Source: an uncultured Clostridia bacterium
Lineage (GTDB): Bacteria > Bacillota > Clostridia > Oscillospirales > Acutalibacteraceae
Reading direction: 5' to 3'
Assembly: GCA_937898625.1 (NCBI GenBank)
Contig: CALEJF010000029.1
Span: 60,313 to 124,312 of the forward strand
Length of the DNA: 64,000 nt
Part shown: positions 32,173 through 39,863 of the stretch, piece by piece
How positions within the stretch are numbered: position 1 is the first letter of the stretch
How the letters are laid out: each line of letters begins with the position of its first letter
Made by a program: the position numbers and the translations under genes
The notes under the pieces: model-generated
Database searches by the model: none
The model's input: the letters and a program-made list of their open reading frames with translations, nothing else
What the model was told of the DNA's origin: nothing

Positions 32173-32562
32173 ATGGAAGAATGGATTAAAAAGCAAGATG
32201 TGTTAGAAATGCTGAGTTTGCCATCTGATATTGTGGCAGAGCATATTCACGAACTAAAGGGTGTTTGGGTAGACGAAGATTGGTCAAATGATAAGTGGAC
32301 TCCTTGTAATGAAGGATTGCCAGAATGCTTTTTGATTAGAGATATCTTTGGAAGACCGCAATGTTATATGTCTAACCCTGTTTTGGTCACTGTAAAATCA
32401 GAAGAATGCGACGGAATTCGTTATTATGTTGGAACTGACTATATGAGTGGCAAAACTCAAGATAGTGTAGATTGGGTTATGAGTTGTGGATATGGTGGTA
32501 GCGCCGTATATCATCAAGAAATTATTGCTTGGATGCATAAGCCATTATCGTATCAAGATTAA
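32173..32562 (+). CDS. DUF551-like protein
   Basis: 129 residues. After a short helical start, the pattern W-PCNEGLPE, NPVLVTVKS and EIIAWMHKP is that of DUF551, common in phages and prophages; function unknown. ATG behind AAGAGG, nine bases after the previous gene. Confidence 0.75.
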   Translation: MEEWIKKQDVLEMLSLPSDIVAEHIHELKGVWVDEDWSNDKWTPCNEGLPECFLIRDIFGRPQCYMSNPVLVTVKSEECDGIRYYVGTDYMSGKTQDSVDWVMSCGYGGSAVYHQEIIAWMHKPLSYQD

Positions 32563-32590
32563 TGAAAATTGTTTTAAGAGGTACAAATAA

Positions 32591-33067
32591 ATGATTGAAT
32601 TAAAATCTGGCAGTCTTACAATGCTGAAAGATGCTGAACCTATTTGTGAATTTAATAATGTAAGCGGATTTGTCGAATCTGAAATAGACCCGTATTCTTT
32701 GTCTCAAGAATCTATAAAGTTTAATCACGAAGCAACATTTGAAGCAGAATTAGAAAGTTATTCTCCGCTTATGACCTACACAGAGGATTTGAGCGGTAGA
32801 CCATTAAGTGCCGAATACGATGCTTCTATTATGATTCAAGCTCGTTGGCACAAGAAGCCTCGCATCAATAAGAAATGGCTTAAGAGATATGGTATGAAAA
32901 GAGATAAGGTGCGAGTAAAATGCGACATTGATTCTATTAGTCCAGACAATTCATATGACCATTATGATTTAGTTGAATCCAAGGGGTTTAATATGGAACT
33001 TAGCAATATGCAGTATAAGTTCAGACCAGACCAGTTGCGTAAGAATTTGAAGATGGAGTGGTATTAA
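32591..33067 (+). CDS. RINKKW-motif protein (paralogue 3, longer form)
   Basis: 158 residues. Residues 80-102 carry QARWHKKPRINKKWLKRYG, matching the proteins at 15711 and 24920, but here inside a longer chain with an acidic N-terminal part (SEIDPYSLSQESIKF) and a C-terminal part that ends RPDQLRKNLKMEWY. It resembles phage virion-type or tail-associated proteins in layout only weakly. Confidence 0.65.
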   Translation: MIELKSGSLTMLKDAEPICEFNNVSGFVESEIDPYSLSQESIKFNHEATFEAELESYSPLMTYTEDLSGRPLSAEYDASIMIQARWHKKPRINKKWLKRYGMKRDKVRVKCDIDSISPDNSYDHYDLVESKGFNMELSNMQYKFRPDQLRKNLKMEWY

Positions 33068-33331
33068 ATGGAGTGTAAGAATTGTAGATATCTTCATAAA
33101 GTAAATGAATCGTTTATTGATACCGTATGTGATATTACACATATCATTAGTCCAGTATCCTGTGGTATTGTAAGTGACGAAGATGTTAAAGATATGGACA
33201 TCTGTTATAACTGTCAGCATTGGCATGGCTTGGGCGATTGGGGATTGAGTTGTGCTAAGAATTATTATAATTGCAGCCATAATGGATTTGATAAGGCTTG
33301 TGAGCAATTTGAAAGGAAGAAGCAAATATGA
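33068..33331 (+). CDS. Cysteine-rich protein
   Basis: 87 residues, eight cysteines in CKNCRYLHK, VCDITH, CYNCQHWHG and C-SHN. Two zinc sites plausible. Starts at the base after the previous stop and overlaps the next gene by four. Confidence 0.65.
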   Translation: MECKNCRYLHKVNESFIDTVCDITHIISPVSCGIVSDEDVKDMDICYNCQHWHGLGDWGLSCAKNYYNCSHNGFDKACEQFERKKQI

Positions 33332-33645
33332 AATATAAGCCATATACAAAGGTAATTACAACAAAAGATTATTATGGAGAGTGTGCAATCTATGAACCAC
33401 ATCCATTTAGAGATGGTACTATAAAAGATGCTGTTGAGCAGAGTGGTCACATATATAATACAAACACTGGTATTGACGATGATGAATGGTGTTGGGTGTT
33501 CTATGATTGGTGTGCTAACCCAGTTGGATTAAGCGACGAAAAGCCAGACGGCGAAGTGGTTGATAAATTTACAGCAGAACATTTTTACGGACATCAACAT
33601 CTTGCAGATTATCTCAACGAAGAACCTGTAAAATCCGCCACTTAA
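33328..33645 (+). CDS. Hypothetical protein
   Basis: 105 residues; ATGA overlap with the previous gene. Contains WCWVFYDWCANPVG. Followed by a last intergenic box without a gene close by. Not recognised. Confidence 0.7.
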   Translation: MKYKPYTKVITTKDYYGECAIYEPHPFRDGTIKDAVEQSGHIYNTNTGIDDDEWCWVFYDWCANPVGLSDEKPDGEVVDKFTAEHFYGHQHLADYLNEEPVKSAT

Positions 33646-33777
33646 AAACATAGTTTTATTTGCCGTCTAATACCTAAATATATAAATTTTAGCAATTGCA
33701 AGTCTATATTGTTGATTGGTTTGTCTATAATATGATATTATATATAAAAATATATCATATGAAAGAAGGAATAAACT

Positions 33778-34725
33778 GTGAACAATGTGGAGCGATTTAT
33801 TGAATCCATCGAAGTACCAAACACATTAAAGGTTGTAAAGTTTGTGCTTAGAGATGTAGATGTCAATATCGAAAATTTCAGTTTAATGGAGCTGGAACAG
33901 TTTATACTTGACTTAAAACCGAACAGTCCAAAAACGATAATAACCATAACATATGTATTAGGTATGTATGCAAAGTGGTTACAAGAACAAGGTGTAGTTT
34001 CTAATGACAATCTTTATCAAATGATTCAGTCATTGGATAAAAAACTACTTTGGAAGAAAGCCAAACCTAACGCAAAAAAGAAATTTATATCTAACGAACA
34101 ATATAAAAGAGTTGTTAAAGATATTGCGACATTCGAAGAGTATAATGCTTTATATTATGAATTACTTTTTGCTTGTATTTATCATGGTATTTATAATGAT
34201 GACTTAAGTGTTCTAAAAAATCTGAGAAAATCAGATATACAAGATGATGGCATAATAATCTTGCACGAAGATAATGACCATACTTATAAGCTTAAAGTTC
34301 CAGAAAAGTTAGCATTAGATTTAAAGAAGCTTGCCGATATTAATATCTGGGAGCGAAGAAATAGATTTGGCATATGTAAAGTAGATATGCGAGGCGTTCA
34401 CTCAGATAGCGTATTTAAAATTGAAAACAGAAGTACCGCTTCAGAAGATTCTTTCCGCTTTACTTACTATGCGAAACTAAGAAAAATAGCAAAAGAATAT
34501 TTGGAATACACACTACTTCCATTACAACTTTATACATCTGGAATAATGCATAGGATTAAAACAGAATTAGATAAAAACAATATATCTTTAGAAGAGGCGT
34601 TCGCTGATAATTCTAGGAATAAAATGGCTCATTTGATAATATCTAAAGAATTGTTAAGATGTAATAGCAGCATTGAAGTTGGGAATTTTCGTGAGCTAGT
34701 CAAAGGGCATCTCGATTCTTTCTAA
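33778..34725 (+). CDS. Integrase-like protein with degenerate catalytic domain
   Basis: 315 residues, GTG start behind AAGAAGGA. Residues 1-75 look like the SAM-like core-binding domain of tyrosine recombinases (LELEQFILDLKPNS, then TIITITYVLGMYAKWL). The C-terminal part follows the recombinase helix pattern (LLFACIYHGIYNDDLSVLKNL, then LYTSGIMHRIK) but lacks a convincing Arg/His-x-x-Arg/Tyr set. Probably a DNA-binding relative that has lost cutting ability, or a diverged recombinase. A helical regulator is the other option. Confidence 0.5.
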   Translation: MNNVERFIESIEVPNTLKVVKFVLRDVDVNIENFSLMELEQFILDLKPNSPKTIITITYVLGMYAKWLQEQGVVSNDNLYQMIQSLDKKLLWKKAKPNAKKKFISNEQYKRVVKDIATFEEYNALYYELLFACIYHGIYNDDLSVLKNLRKSDIQDDGIIILHEDNDHTYKLKVPEKLALDLKKLADINIWERRNRFGICKVDMRGVHSDSVFKIENRSTASEDSFRFTYYAKLRKIAKEYLEYTLLPLQLYTSGIMHRIKTELDKNNISLEEAFADNSRNKMAHLIISKELLRCNSSIEVGNFRELVKGHLDSF

Positions 34726-34764
34726 TTAGTTAAAATTTCCATCAAACAAATGTTCGGTAGGGTA

Positions 34765-34793
34765 TTGTAATATTCTAAAAATTATAGTAATAT
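34765..34793 (+). promoter_or_regulatory. Possible promoter of the structured leader
   Basis: TTGTAA (34765-34770), 17 bases, TAATAT (34788-34793), with another TATAAT at 34791. Transcription would begin near 34800, exactly at the start of the structured segment. Confidence 0.45.
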
Positions 34794-34799
34794 AATTTC

Positions 34800-34866
34800 A
34801 GGAGAGAAGCCACGAGGCATAAATCAAAGTGCTTCGTGGTGGAAAGCCACTATATGATTAGGAAGG
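34800..34866 (+). ncRNA. Structured RNA leader of unknown class
   Basis: CCACGAGGCA (34810) pairs with TGCTTCGTGG (34830) around a 10-base loop; GTGG-AAAG-CCAC (34839-34850) forms a second short hairpin that competes with the first, because AGCCAC occurs twice (34808 and 34845). The ribosome site AGGAAGGA follows at 34860. Two mutually exclusive folds beside a ribosome site are what a riboswitch or regulatory leader shows, but it matches no class I know. Confidence 0.5.
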
Positions 34867-34871
34867 AATAG

Positions 34872-35246
34872 ATGTGCAATATGGCTGCTGAAAAAACTTT
34901 GATGAAACTTGGTTTTATAAAAGATGAAGATAATGCGAAATTAAATGAAACATTTAAAGATAATATTAAGTTAAAAGAAATACATATAGATATCTATCCA
35001 ACAAATCCTCTTGTTTCTTCTTCGATACCATATATGCTTTTATCAAGAACAATCGAAAAGAAGATGTTAGTTAAGAACAGTGGAAATCGTATTGTGCTTA
35101 AAAAGAATATTGATGGCTATGATACATACTTTATGAATGTTTTATTGTTAGAAGTTAGAGAATGCTATTATAAAAGTTCTGACGGCTTCTCTGAGTTTAT
35201 TTTAAATATTCAGAATATATATTATAAAATAACTGTTTTCAATTAA
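34872..35246 (+). CDS. Hypothetical protein under a structured leader
   Basis: 124 residues, ATG 34872 about five bases after AGGAAGGA. Not recognised; strand-rich with several leucine/isoleucine runs, no transmembrane segment. Its leader at 34800-34866 suggests controlled translation. Confidence 0.65.
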   Translation: MCNMAAEKTLMKLGFIKDEDNAKLNETFKDNIKLKEIHIDIYPTNPLVSSSIPYMLLSRTIEKKMLVKNSGNRIVLKKNIDGYDTYFMNVLLLEVRECYYKSSDGFSEFILNIQNIYYKITVFN

Positions 35247-35395
35247 GAAAATTATATGAAAGAGAATAAAATACAATAGATATAGAGACTGAAAAGGGGG
35301 AGATGTTGTAAAGGCTGCCCAGCCTTTACTATAAGATTAAATTAACGGCATTACAATGCGTGTTTAAGATTGTTATTTTAATATAAAATTAGGTA
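35247..35395. other. Non-coding stretch with two hairpins
   Basis: No usable frame. 35308-35329 is a perfect 9-bp hairpin (GTAAAGGCT / AGCCTTTAC, loop GCCC) and 35348-35359 a small one (GCATT / AATGC). A GGGGGAG just before could be a ribosome site without a gene. May be the terminator of the gene at 34872 or a small RNA. Confidence 0.5.
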
Positions 35396-35424
35396 TTGAC
35401 AATATATGGAATTACGAGTATAAT
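35396..35424 (+). promoter_or_regulatory. Promoter, vegetative-sigma type
   Basis: TTGACA (35396-35401), 17 bases, TATAAT (35419-35424), both perfect. Drives the conserved gene at 35488 and the cysteine desulfurase. Confidence 0.85.
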
Positions 35425-35487
35425 ATACTTGTGTAACATATAATGTTATACTATATAAATCAAATAATAAAAAGAAAGGTATTGAAA

Positions 35488-35964
35488 ATGAATACGACTT
35501 TAAAATTTGACAGAGTGGTATTAACTAAGGAATTAAATGAAAAATTTAAGCAGGTTGGTGAGGTGTTTGAAATTGCCAATATCTTTGACAACTCTTTTCT
35601 ATTGAGAGATTCTCACACAAGAGCTGCGTTGGGTGTTGTCAGCTTCGAAGACTTTGAAAACCATTTTGTACACGAAGAGAACTTTAAGGGTTGGACACCT
35701 TGGACGCAGTTTATTGGCTTTGACGGGCAGAATGATGCATCCTATAGGACTAATGGCAAGAAAGTGCAAGTGCGCTTTTTAACCAGTAAGGTTAGAGCTG
35801 AGGCGTGTTGTTGCAGAGATGACGACTTTAATCTTGCTTTTGGTCTGCGTGTTGCATATTTAAGATGTCTTAATAAGGCGTTGTCAGAGAAGAGAAATAA
35901 GGCTGAGCGTGAAATTGCAGAGAATGAGCATATTCTAAAGAAAATGATTAACTCCTTGGATTAA
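35488..35964 (+). CDS. Conserved phage protein of unknown function
   Basis: 158 residues, ATG 35488 behind GAAAGG. FDRVVLTKELNEKF, GEVFEIANIFDNSFLLRD, ALGVVSFEDFENHFV, then FLTSKVRAEACC and a charged C-terminal helix. I recall this chain as widely conserved in phages of Clostridia, without a function. G+C-richer codons than the accessory genes. Confidence 0.8.
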   Translation: MNTTLKFDRVVLTKELNEKFKQVGEVFEIANIFDNSFLLRDSHTRAALGVVSFEDFENHFVHEENFKGWTPWTQFIGFDGQNDASYRTNGKKVQVRFLTSKVRAEACCCRDDDFNLAFGLRVAYLRCLNKALSEKRNKAEREIAENEHILKKMINSLD

Positions 35965-35977
35965 CGAGGTGATTGAA

Positions 35978-37123
35978 TTGATTTATCTCGACGCTGCCGC
36001 AACAGCTAAATATAGCAATTATGACGATATTATTGTTGAAACAATTATGACTGCGATGAGAGATAGCTGGATGAATCCTTCGTCTCTATATGCTACTAAT
36101 GTAAAAGAAAAGATTAATAAGTGCAGGGCTAATATTGCAAAGTTTGTTGGTGCAGAGGCAGATGAAATTTATTTTACAAGCGGAGCTTCAGAGAGTAACA
36201 ACTGGGCTATCAGAGGTTGGGTTGATAATGTAACCAATGATTTGTTACATATAAACATTATTACAACTCCAATTGAACACAAATCTATATTGTCGGTAGT
36301 TCAAAATGATGTATTAAATGCTCGTGTGTACTATTGTGATGTTGACAAGTTTGGACTTATCAATCTTGAATCATTAGAGCATCTGTTGTATGAACACGAA
36401 TATGAACGGATGCTTGTTAGTATTAATGCGGCAAATAATGAAATTGGCACAATTCAAAACATAAAAGAAATTTCTGAATTGGTACATAAATACGGTGGTG
36501 TACTTCATGTTGATGCCACTCAAGCAATAGGTCATATCCCTATTAATGTAGAAGAACTTGGTATTGATATGCTTAGTGCAAGCGGACATAAAATTTCTCC
36601 AGTGCTAAGAGGTATTGGGTTTTTATACAAGAAAAATGGTATAAATATTCAACCGCTTATTTATGGTGCACAAGAGAATGGAATGCGTGGTGGCACAGAG
36701 AATACTTATGGAGTCATTGGATTGAATAAAGCAATTGAATATTGCGATGTAAGCTATGAATCAATGAGTAATCTGTGTGAAAAGCGAGACAATTTTATTG
36801 CATTGCTCGAATCAAAATTTGGTTGCAAGTTAAATGGACACGGCAAATATAGATTACCTAATAATATTAATGTTACATTCCCACAGAATATAACAGGGGA
36901 AGCGCTGCTTTATATGTTGGATTTGAGCGGCATTAAAATAGGCGTAGGCAGTGCCTGCAACTCAAAGTCTATTGAACCCTCTCATGTACTTAAGGCAATT
37001 GGGCTTAGTGACGAAGAAGCGATGAAAAGCATTCGTTTTAGTTTGCCAGAAGATGTTGAATATAGGGATATTGATTATGTAATCAATGAAATTGGCAAAT
37101 GCATTAAATTAATCGAAGCATAA
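35978..37123 (+). CDS. Cysteine desulfurase (NifS/IscS family)
   Basis: 381 residues; TTG start 35978, eight bases after GAGG (GTG 35969 overlaps it). PLP-dependent class V fold: His101 (PIEHKS), Asp179-x-x-Gln182 (HVDATQAIGH), PLP lysine Lys205 (ASGHKISP) and the active cysteine Cys327 (GVGSACNSK). Releases sulfur from L-cysteine as persulfide for Fe-S clusters or thio-modification of tRNA or DNA. No scaffold or dnd partner gene is nearby; a link to the oxygen-sensitive reductase NrdD, whose activase needs an Fe-S cluster, is attractive. Confidence 0.92.
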   Translation: MIYLDAAATAKYSNYDDIIVETIMTAMRDSWMNPSSLYATNVKEKINKCRANIAKFVGAEADEIYFTSGASESNNWAIRGWVDNVTNDLLHINIITTPIEHKSILSVVQNDVLNARVYYCDVDKFGLINLESLEHLLYEHEYERMLVSINAANNEIGTIQNIKEISELVHKYGGVLHVDATQAIGHIPINVEELGIDMLSASGHKISPVLRGIGFLYKKNGINIQPLIYGAQENGMRGGTENTYGVIGLNKAIEYCDVSYESMSNLCEKRDNFIALLESKFGCKLNGHGKYRLPNNINVTFPQNITGEALLYMLDLSGIKIGVGSACNSKSIEPSHVLKAIGLSDEEAMKSIRFSLPEDVEYRDIDYVINEIGKCIKLIEA

Positions 37124-37136
37124 GGAGGTGAATCGA

Positions 37137-37517
37137 GTGAGTTATCGTGTATATGATAAAAAGAAGCGTAGGTTCGTACAGGACAATATTTTTCTAACAC
37201 CAGATGGCGAACTGGTTGAATCAAAGAAATCGCTTTTTGGCAATAAGTTATCTTTTGTATCTCAAGACAGATATGTGTATCAGAGGTCTATTGACTTGTG
37301 TGATAAGGATAACAAGTTAATTCATGTAGGCGACTATTTGGAAGCAGAGGTAGCAGAGGACAGAACGGTTACTGGTCTTGTTACTTATGCAGAAGAGTTA
37401 GCTTCTTATGTCATTCTGTGTTTTGATACAGATGAATATTATGTTCTCAGTAGCCAAGTGTGTGACCGCATTAAGATTATTGGTAATGTGTTCGACGATT
37501 TGAAAAAGGGTAAGTAA
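37137..37517 (+). CDS. YopX-like protein
   Basis: 126 residues; GTG 37137 behind AAGGAGG. N-terminal module YRVYDKKKRRFV...TPDGELVE as at 6141 and 28097; C-terminal SIDLCDKDNKLIHVGDYLEA and IIGNVFDDL match the YopX closing pattern. Function unknown. Follows the cysteine desulfurase by 13 bases. Confidence 0.75.
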   Translation: MSYRVYDKKKRRFVQDNIFLTPDGELVESKKSLFGNKLSFVSQDRYVYQRSIDLCDKDNKLIHVGDYLEAEVAEDRTVTGLVTYAEELASYVILCFDTDEYYVLSSQVCDRIKIIGNVFDDLKKGK

Positions 37518-37518
37518 T

Positions 37519-37830
37519 ATGGCTGTTAGTAATCATTATAAGAGACAAAGATATAAGCGAGAAAAATTCATACACAAATGTTGCAATGGTGATGGCAAAA
37601 TTATTGATGAATTTATAGTAGATAAAGGACACAAGAATGGATTGGAGCGTCATTGTGTAACAGATACTGGAATGATTATTATATATAATGCTCACAGCGG
37701 TATTTTGGTGTCCAAGCTAATTGCTAGACCAAATCAAATTAAGAGATATTATGTTAACACAAACAAAGAGCCACCATTATCTCTTTTGAGGTTGGCAGAG
37801 TGGCACGAAAGTATGGGATATAATAGATAA
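37519..37830 (+). CDS. Conserved phage hypothetical protein
   Basis: 103 residues, basic. GMIIIYNAHSGILVSKLIARPNQIKRYY and SLLRLAEWHESMGYN are strings I remember in phage proteins of unknown role. One base after the previous stop. Confidence 0.75.
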   Translation: MAVSNHYKRQRYKREKFIHKCCNGDGKIIDEFIVDKGHKNGLERHCVTDTGMIIIYNAHSGILVSKLIARPNQIKRYYVNTNKEPPLSLLRLAEWHESMGYNR

Positions 37831-37866
37831 AATAGGAATTTTAATGGATTAGGGTGGTGATAAAAA

Positions 37867-38598
37867 ATGAGTGTTGCATTAGATTTAACTGGTCAAAAAA
37901 TTGGTATGTTAACAGTCAAAAGAAGAGCGCCAGATGTTATAGTCGGCAAGGACAAAAGACATTTAAGAGCGTGGTATTGTGACTGTGATTGTGGAACCAA
38001 AGATTTTATTACTACAACAGAAAAACTAAGAAAAGATAAATATAAAAGCTGTGGTTGTTTAAGCAAATCAAGTCGATTTAAAATCCATCGTAATGTATAT
38101 GAAATCCTAGAAAATTATGTTGTGTTTTATACGCATAATGGCGAAGAATTTTATATTGATAAAGAGGATATTGATTTAGTCAAACAATATACATGGTGTA
38201 TTAATCAAGGATATGTAATTAATAGAGATGGAGTTCTGTTGCACAGATTGTTAACAAATGCACCATCAGACAAAGATATAGACCATATTAACCACAATAA
38301 GCTTGATAACAGAAGATGTAATCTAAGAATCGTGTTTGACTATGAAAATTTATGGAATCAGAAAATATCTAAAAATAATACAAGTGGTGCAACTGGTGTT
38401 TATTTTGATAAAGATTCGAATAAATGGATAGCTTTAATATGTGTTAATAGGAAAAGTAAATATTTAGGAAGATACCCTAGTTTTGAAGAAGCAAAAAATG
38501 CTAGAAAACAAGCAGAAGAAAAATATTATGGAGAGTATAGTTATGATAACAGTATGAGGGAGGGAGAAAAATTTGGAGACTTGTCGTATATACCTTAG
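37867..38598 (+). CDS. HNH homing endonuclease with AP2 DNA-binding domain
   Basis: 243 residues. N-terminal zinc-type CDCDCG...SCGC (38-63) often seen in phage homing nucleases; HNH motif DHINHNKLDNRRCNLR (139-154); AP2-like DNA-binding domain (about 170-230: SGATGVYFDKDSNKW ... YLGRYPSFEEA). Probably a free-standing homing nuclease that spreads by cutting phage genomes lacking it. Related to the protein at 39118. Sits at the edge of a DNA metabolism block, a typical place. Confidence 0.9.
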   Translation: MSVALDLTGQKIGMLTVKRRAPDVIVGKDKRHLRAWYCDCDCGTKDFITTTEKLRKDKYKSCGCLSKSSRFKIHRNVYEILENYVVFYTHNGEEFYIDKEDIDLVKQYTWCINQGYVINRDGVLLHRLLTNAPSDKDIDHINHNKLDNRRCNLRIVFDYENLWNQKISKNNTSGATGVYFDKDSNKWIALICVNRKSKYLGRYPSFEEAKNARKQAEEKYYGEYSYDNSMREGEKFGDLSYIP

Positions 38599-38998
38599 CG
38601 GTGGAATGGGCAATCTTACTATGGAAGAGCAATCCAAGTGGCGTTCTCAGATTATCAAAGAAATTAAGTTTAACTGTGAATGCGAAAAGAAGCCAGTTTT
38701 CTTTAACCCAGTAGATTATTACAATTTCGAAGAGAAGCGGCACAAGACGGAAAAGGAGATTGTAGAGTTTGATTTAAATGCCGTAAGGAACTCAGACTTA
38801 ATCATTGTAAACTTTAATGACCCCAATAGTCTTGGTACTTGTGCTGAACTTGCTATTGCTTACGATAAACACATACCTATTGTTGGTATCAATAAGGACG
38901 GAGTGGAGTTGCATCCTTGGCTGGACACATTTACTACAAGAATGTGTGATAGTCTTAGAGAGGCAGTTGATTATGTTGTTGATTTTTATTTAAATTAA
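38573..38998 (+). CDS. Nucleoside 2-deoxyribosyltransferase-like protein
   Basis: 141 residues, TTG start 38573 behind GGGAG and overlapping the homing nuclease gene by 26 bases. Rossmann-like start RIYLSGGMGN, then FDLNAVRNSDLIIVNF (Asp67) and NSLGTCAELAIAY with Glu92 as likely nucleophile. Members move deoxyribose between bases or hydrolyse deoxynucleotides. Would help salvage or adjust nucleotide pools for phage replication, with NrdD downstream. A host-signal hydrolase is the alternative reading. Confidence 0.75.
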   Translation: METCRIYLSGGMGNLTMEEQSKWRSQIIKEIKFNCECEKKPVFFNPVDYYNFEEKRHKTEKEIVEFDLNAVRNSDLIIVNFNDPNSLGTCAELAIAYDKHIPIVGINKDGVELHPWLDTFTTRMCDSLREAVDYVVDFYLN

Positions 38999-39035
38999 AC
39001 AAATATATGGATATAAATTTGTACAAAATTACAAC

Positions 39036-39064
39036 TTGAAAAGCGTTTAGAAAGTTTGTATAAT
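39036..39064 (+). promoter_or_regulatory. Probable promoter
   Basis: TTGAAA (39036-39041), 17 bases, TATAAT (39059-39064). Followed by the leader AACTAGTAAGGTTATA, nearly the same as those at 53469 and 59066. Drives the homing nuclease gene and the replication block. Confidence 0.7.
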
Positions 39065-39117
39065 GTATGCGTAACTAGTAAGGTTATAGATTTACAGATG
39101 GACGGTGGTGCATTTGA

Positions 39118-39834
39118 TTGGGCAAGTTGAAGGACTTGACTGGGCAGAGGTTTGGTAGGCTAGTAGTTGTTAGGAGAGCCGAAGATTATATTTCTCCAAA
39201 AGGTTACAAAGCTTCAAAATGGCTGTGTCATTGTGATTGCGGTAATAAAGTTGTTGTTAGGAAAAGTGATTTAACAAGTCGAAGAACTTTGTCTTGTGGA
39301 TGTTATGGTATGGAAGCAAGATATAATTCAAAGAAGAAATATAATATATATGACCTGTCTGGCGAATACGGCATTGGTTACACATCTAAAGATGAGAAAT
39401 TTTATTTTGACTTAGAAGATTATGATTTAATCAAAGATTATTGTTGGCATATCAATGAGCAAGGATATGTAGTGTCCACAACTAATTTGTTCCACAGAAT
39501 AGTTATGGGGTCTCCTGATGCAATCTTTGAAATTGACCATATACAAGGCGAAACAACAAGAAATGATAATAGAAAATATAATTTAAGAATCACTACAAAA
39601 AGTCAAAATATGATGAATGTTGGATTAAGAAGCAATAACAAATCTGGTGTTACTGGGGTTATATGGCATAAAAGAAGTGGCAAATGGAGGGCTATTATTG
39701 TAATCAATGGAAAGCAGATAGAACTAGGTTTGTTCGTTAATTTTGAAGATGCGGTTAAGGCGAGAAAAGAAGCCGAAGAAAAATACTTTGGCAAATATAG
39801 TTATGATAACTCACAAAGTTATAATATAAAATAA
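39118..39834 (+). CDS. HNH homing endonuclease with AP2 domain (second copy)
   Basis: 238 residues; TTG start, ribosome site GGTGGTG. Same architecture as the protein at 37867: zinc-type CHCDCG...SCGC (37-62), HNH region IDHIQGETTRNDNR (139-152), AP2 domain (175-230) and the shared ending EEKYFGKYSYDNS. An insertion in the HNH stretch changes the spacing, so activity may differ. Lies directly upstream of the SSB-like gene. Confidence 0.85.
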   Translation: MGKLKDLTGQRFGRLVVVRRAEDYISPKGYKASKWLCHCDCGNKVVVRKSDLTSRRTLSCGCYGMEARYNSKKKYNIYDLSGEYGIGYTSKDEKFYFDLEDYDLIKDYCWHINEQGYVVSTTNLFHRIVMGSPDAIFEIDHIQGETTRNDNRKYNLRITTKSQNMMNVGLRSNNKSGVTGVIWHKRSGKWRAIIVINGKQIELGLFVNFEDAVKARKEAEEKYFGKYSYDNSQSYNIK

Positions 39835-39863
39835 AAAACAAAATAATATAAGGAGAAAAATGT

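Larger units (their letters stand above)
11457..33655 (+). repeat. Intergenic box family, second and largest cluster
   Basis: About 35 copies of TTAAAA (or ATAAAA), six variable bases, TTTTAAG, then GAGG. Sample copies: 12804-12822, 13252-13270, 22490-22508, 26655-26674 (perfect 7-bp arms), 28069-28087. Right arm plus ribosome site (TTTTAAGAGGTAAATATATATG) is nearly constant. Spacer bases are different in each copy. The copy at 33640-33655 is the last before the integrase-like gene. Confidence 0.8.

Noticed and set aside
32591..33067. Virion tail protein
   Set aside because: Weak resemblance only; no other structural gene is in the window.
11457..33655. CRISPR array
   Set aside because: The repeats are short dyads separated by whole genes, not by spacers of constant length, and no cas gene is present (the RecB/Cas4-like nuclease has its own phage context).
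33700..33777. Promoter for the integrase-like gene
   Set aside because: TTGATT at 33712 and TATAAT at 33726 are only eight bases apart; other pairs are poor, so no firm call.
35978..37123. Part of a DNA phosphorothioation (dnd) operon
   Set aside because: No dndB, C, D or E type gene is near; the enzyme alone does not support that call.
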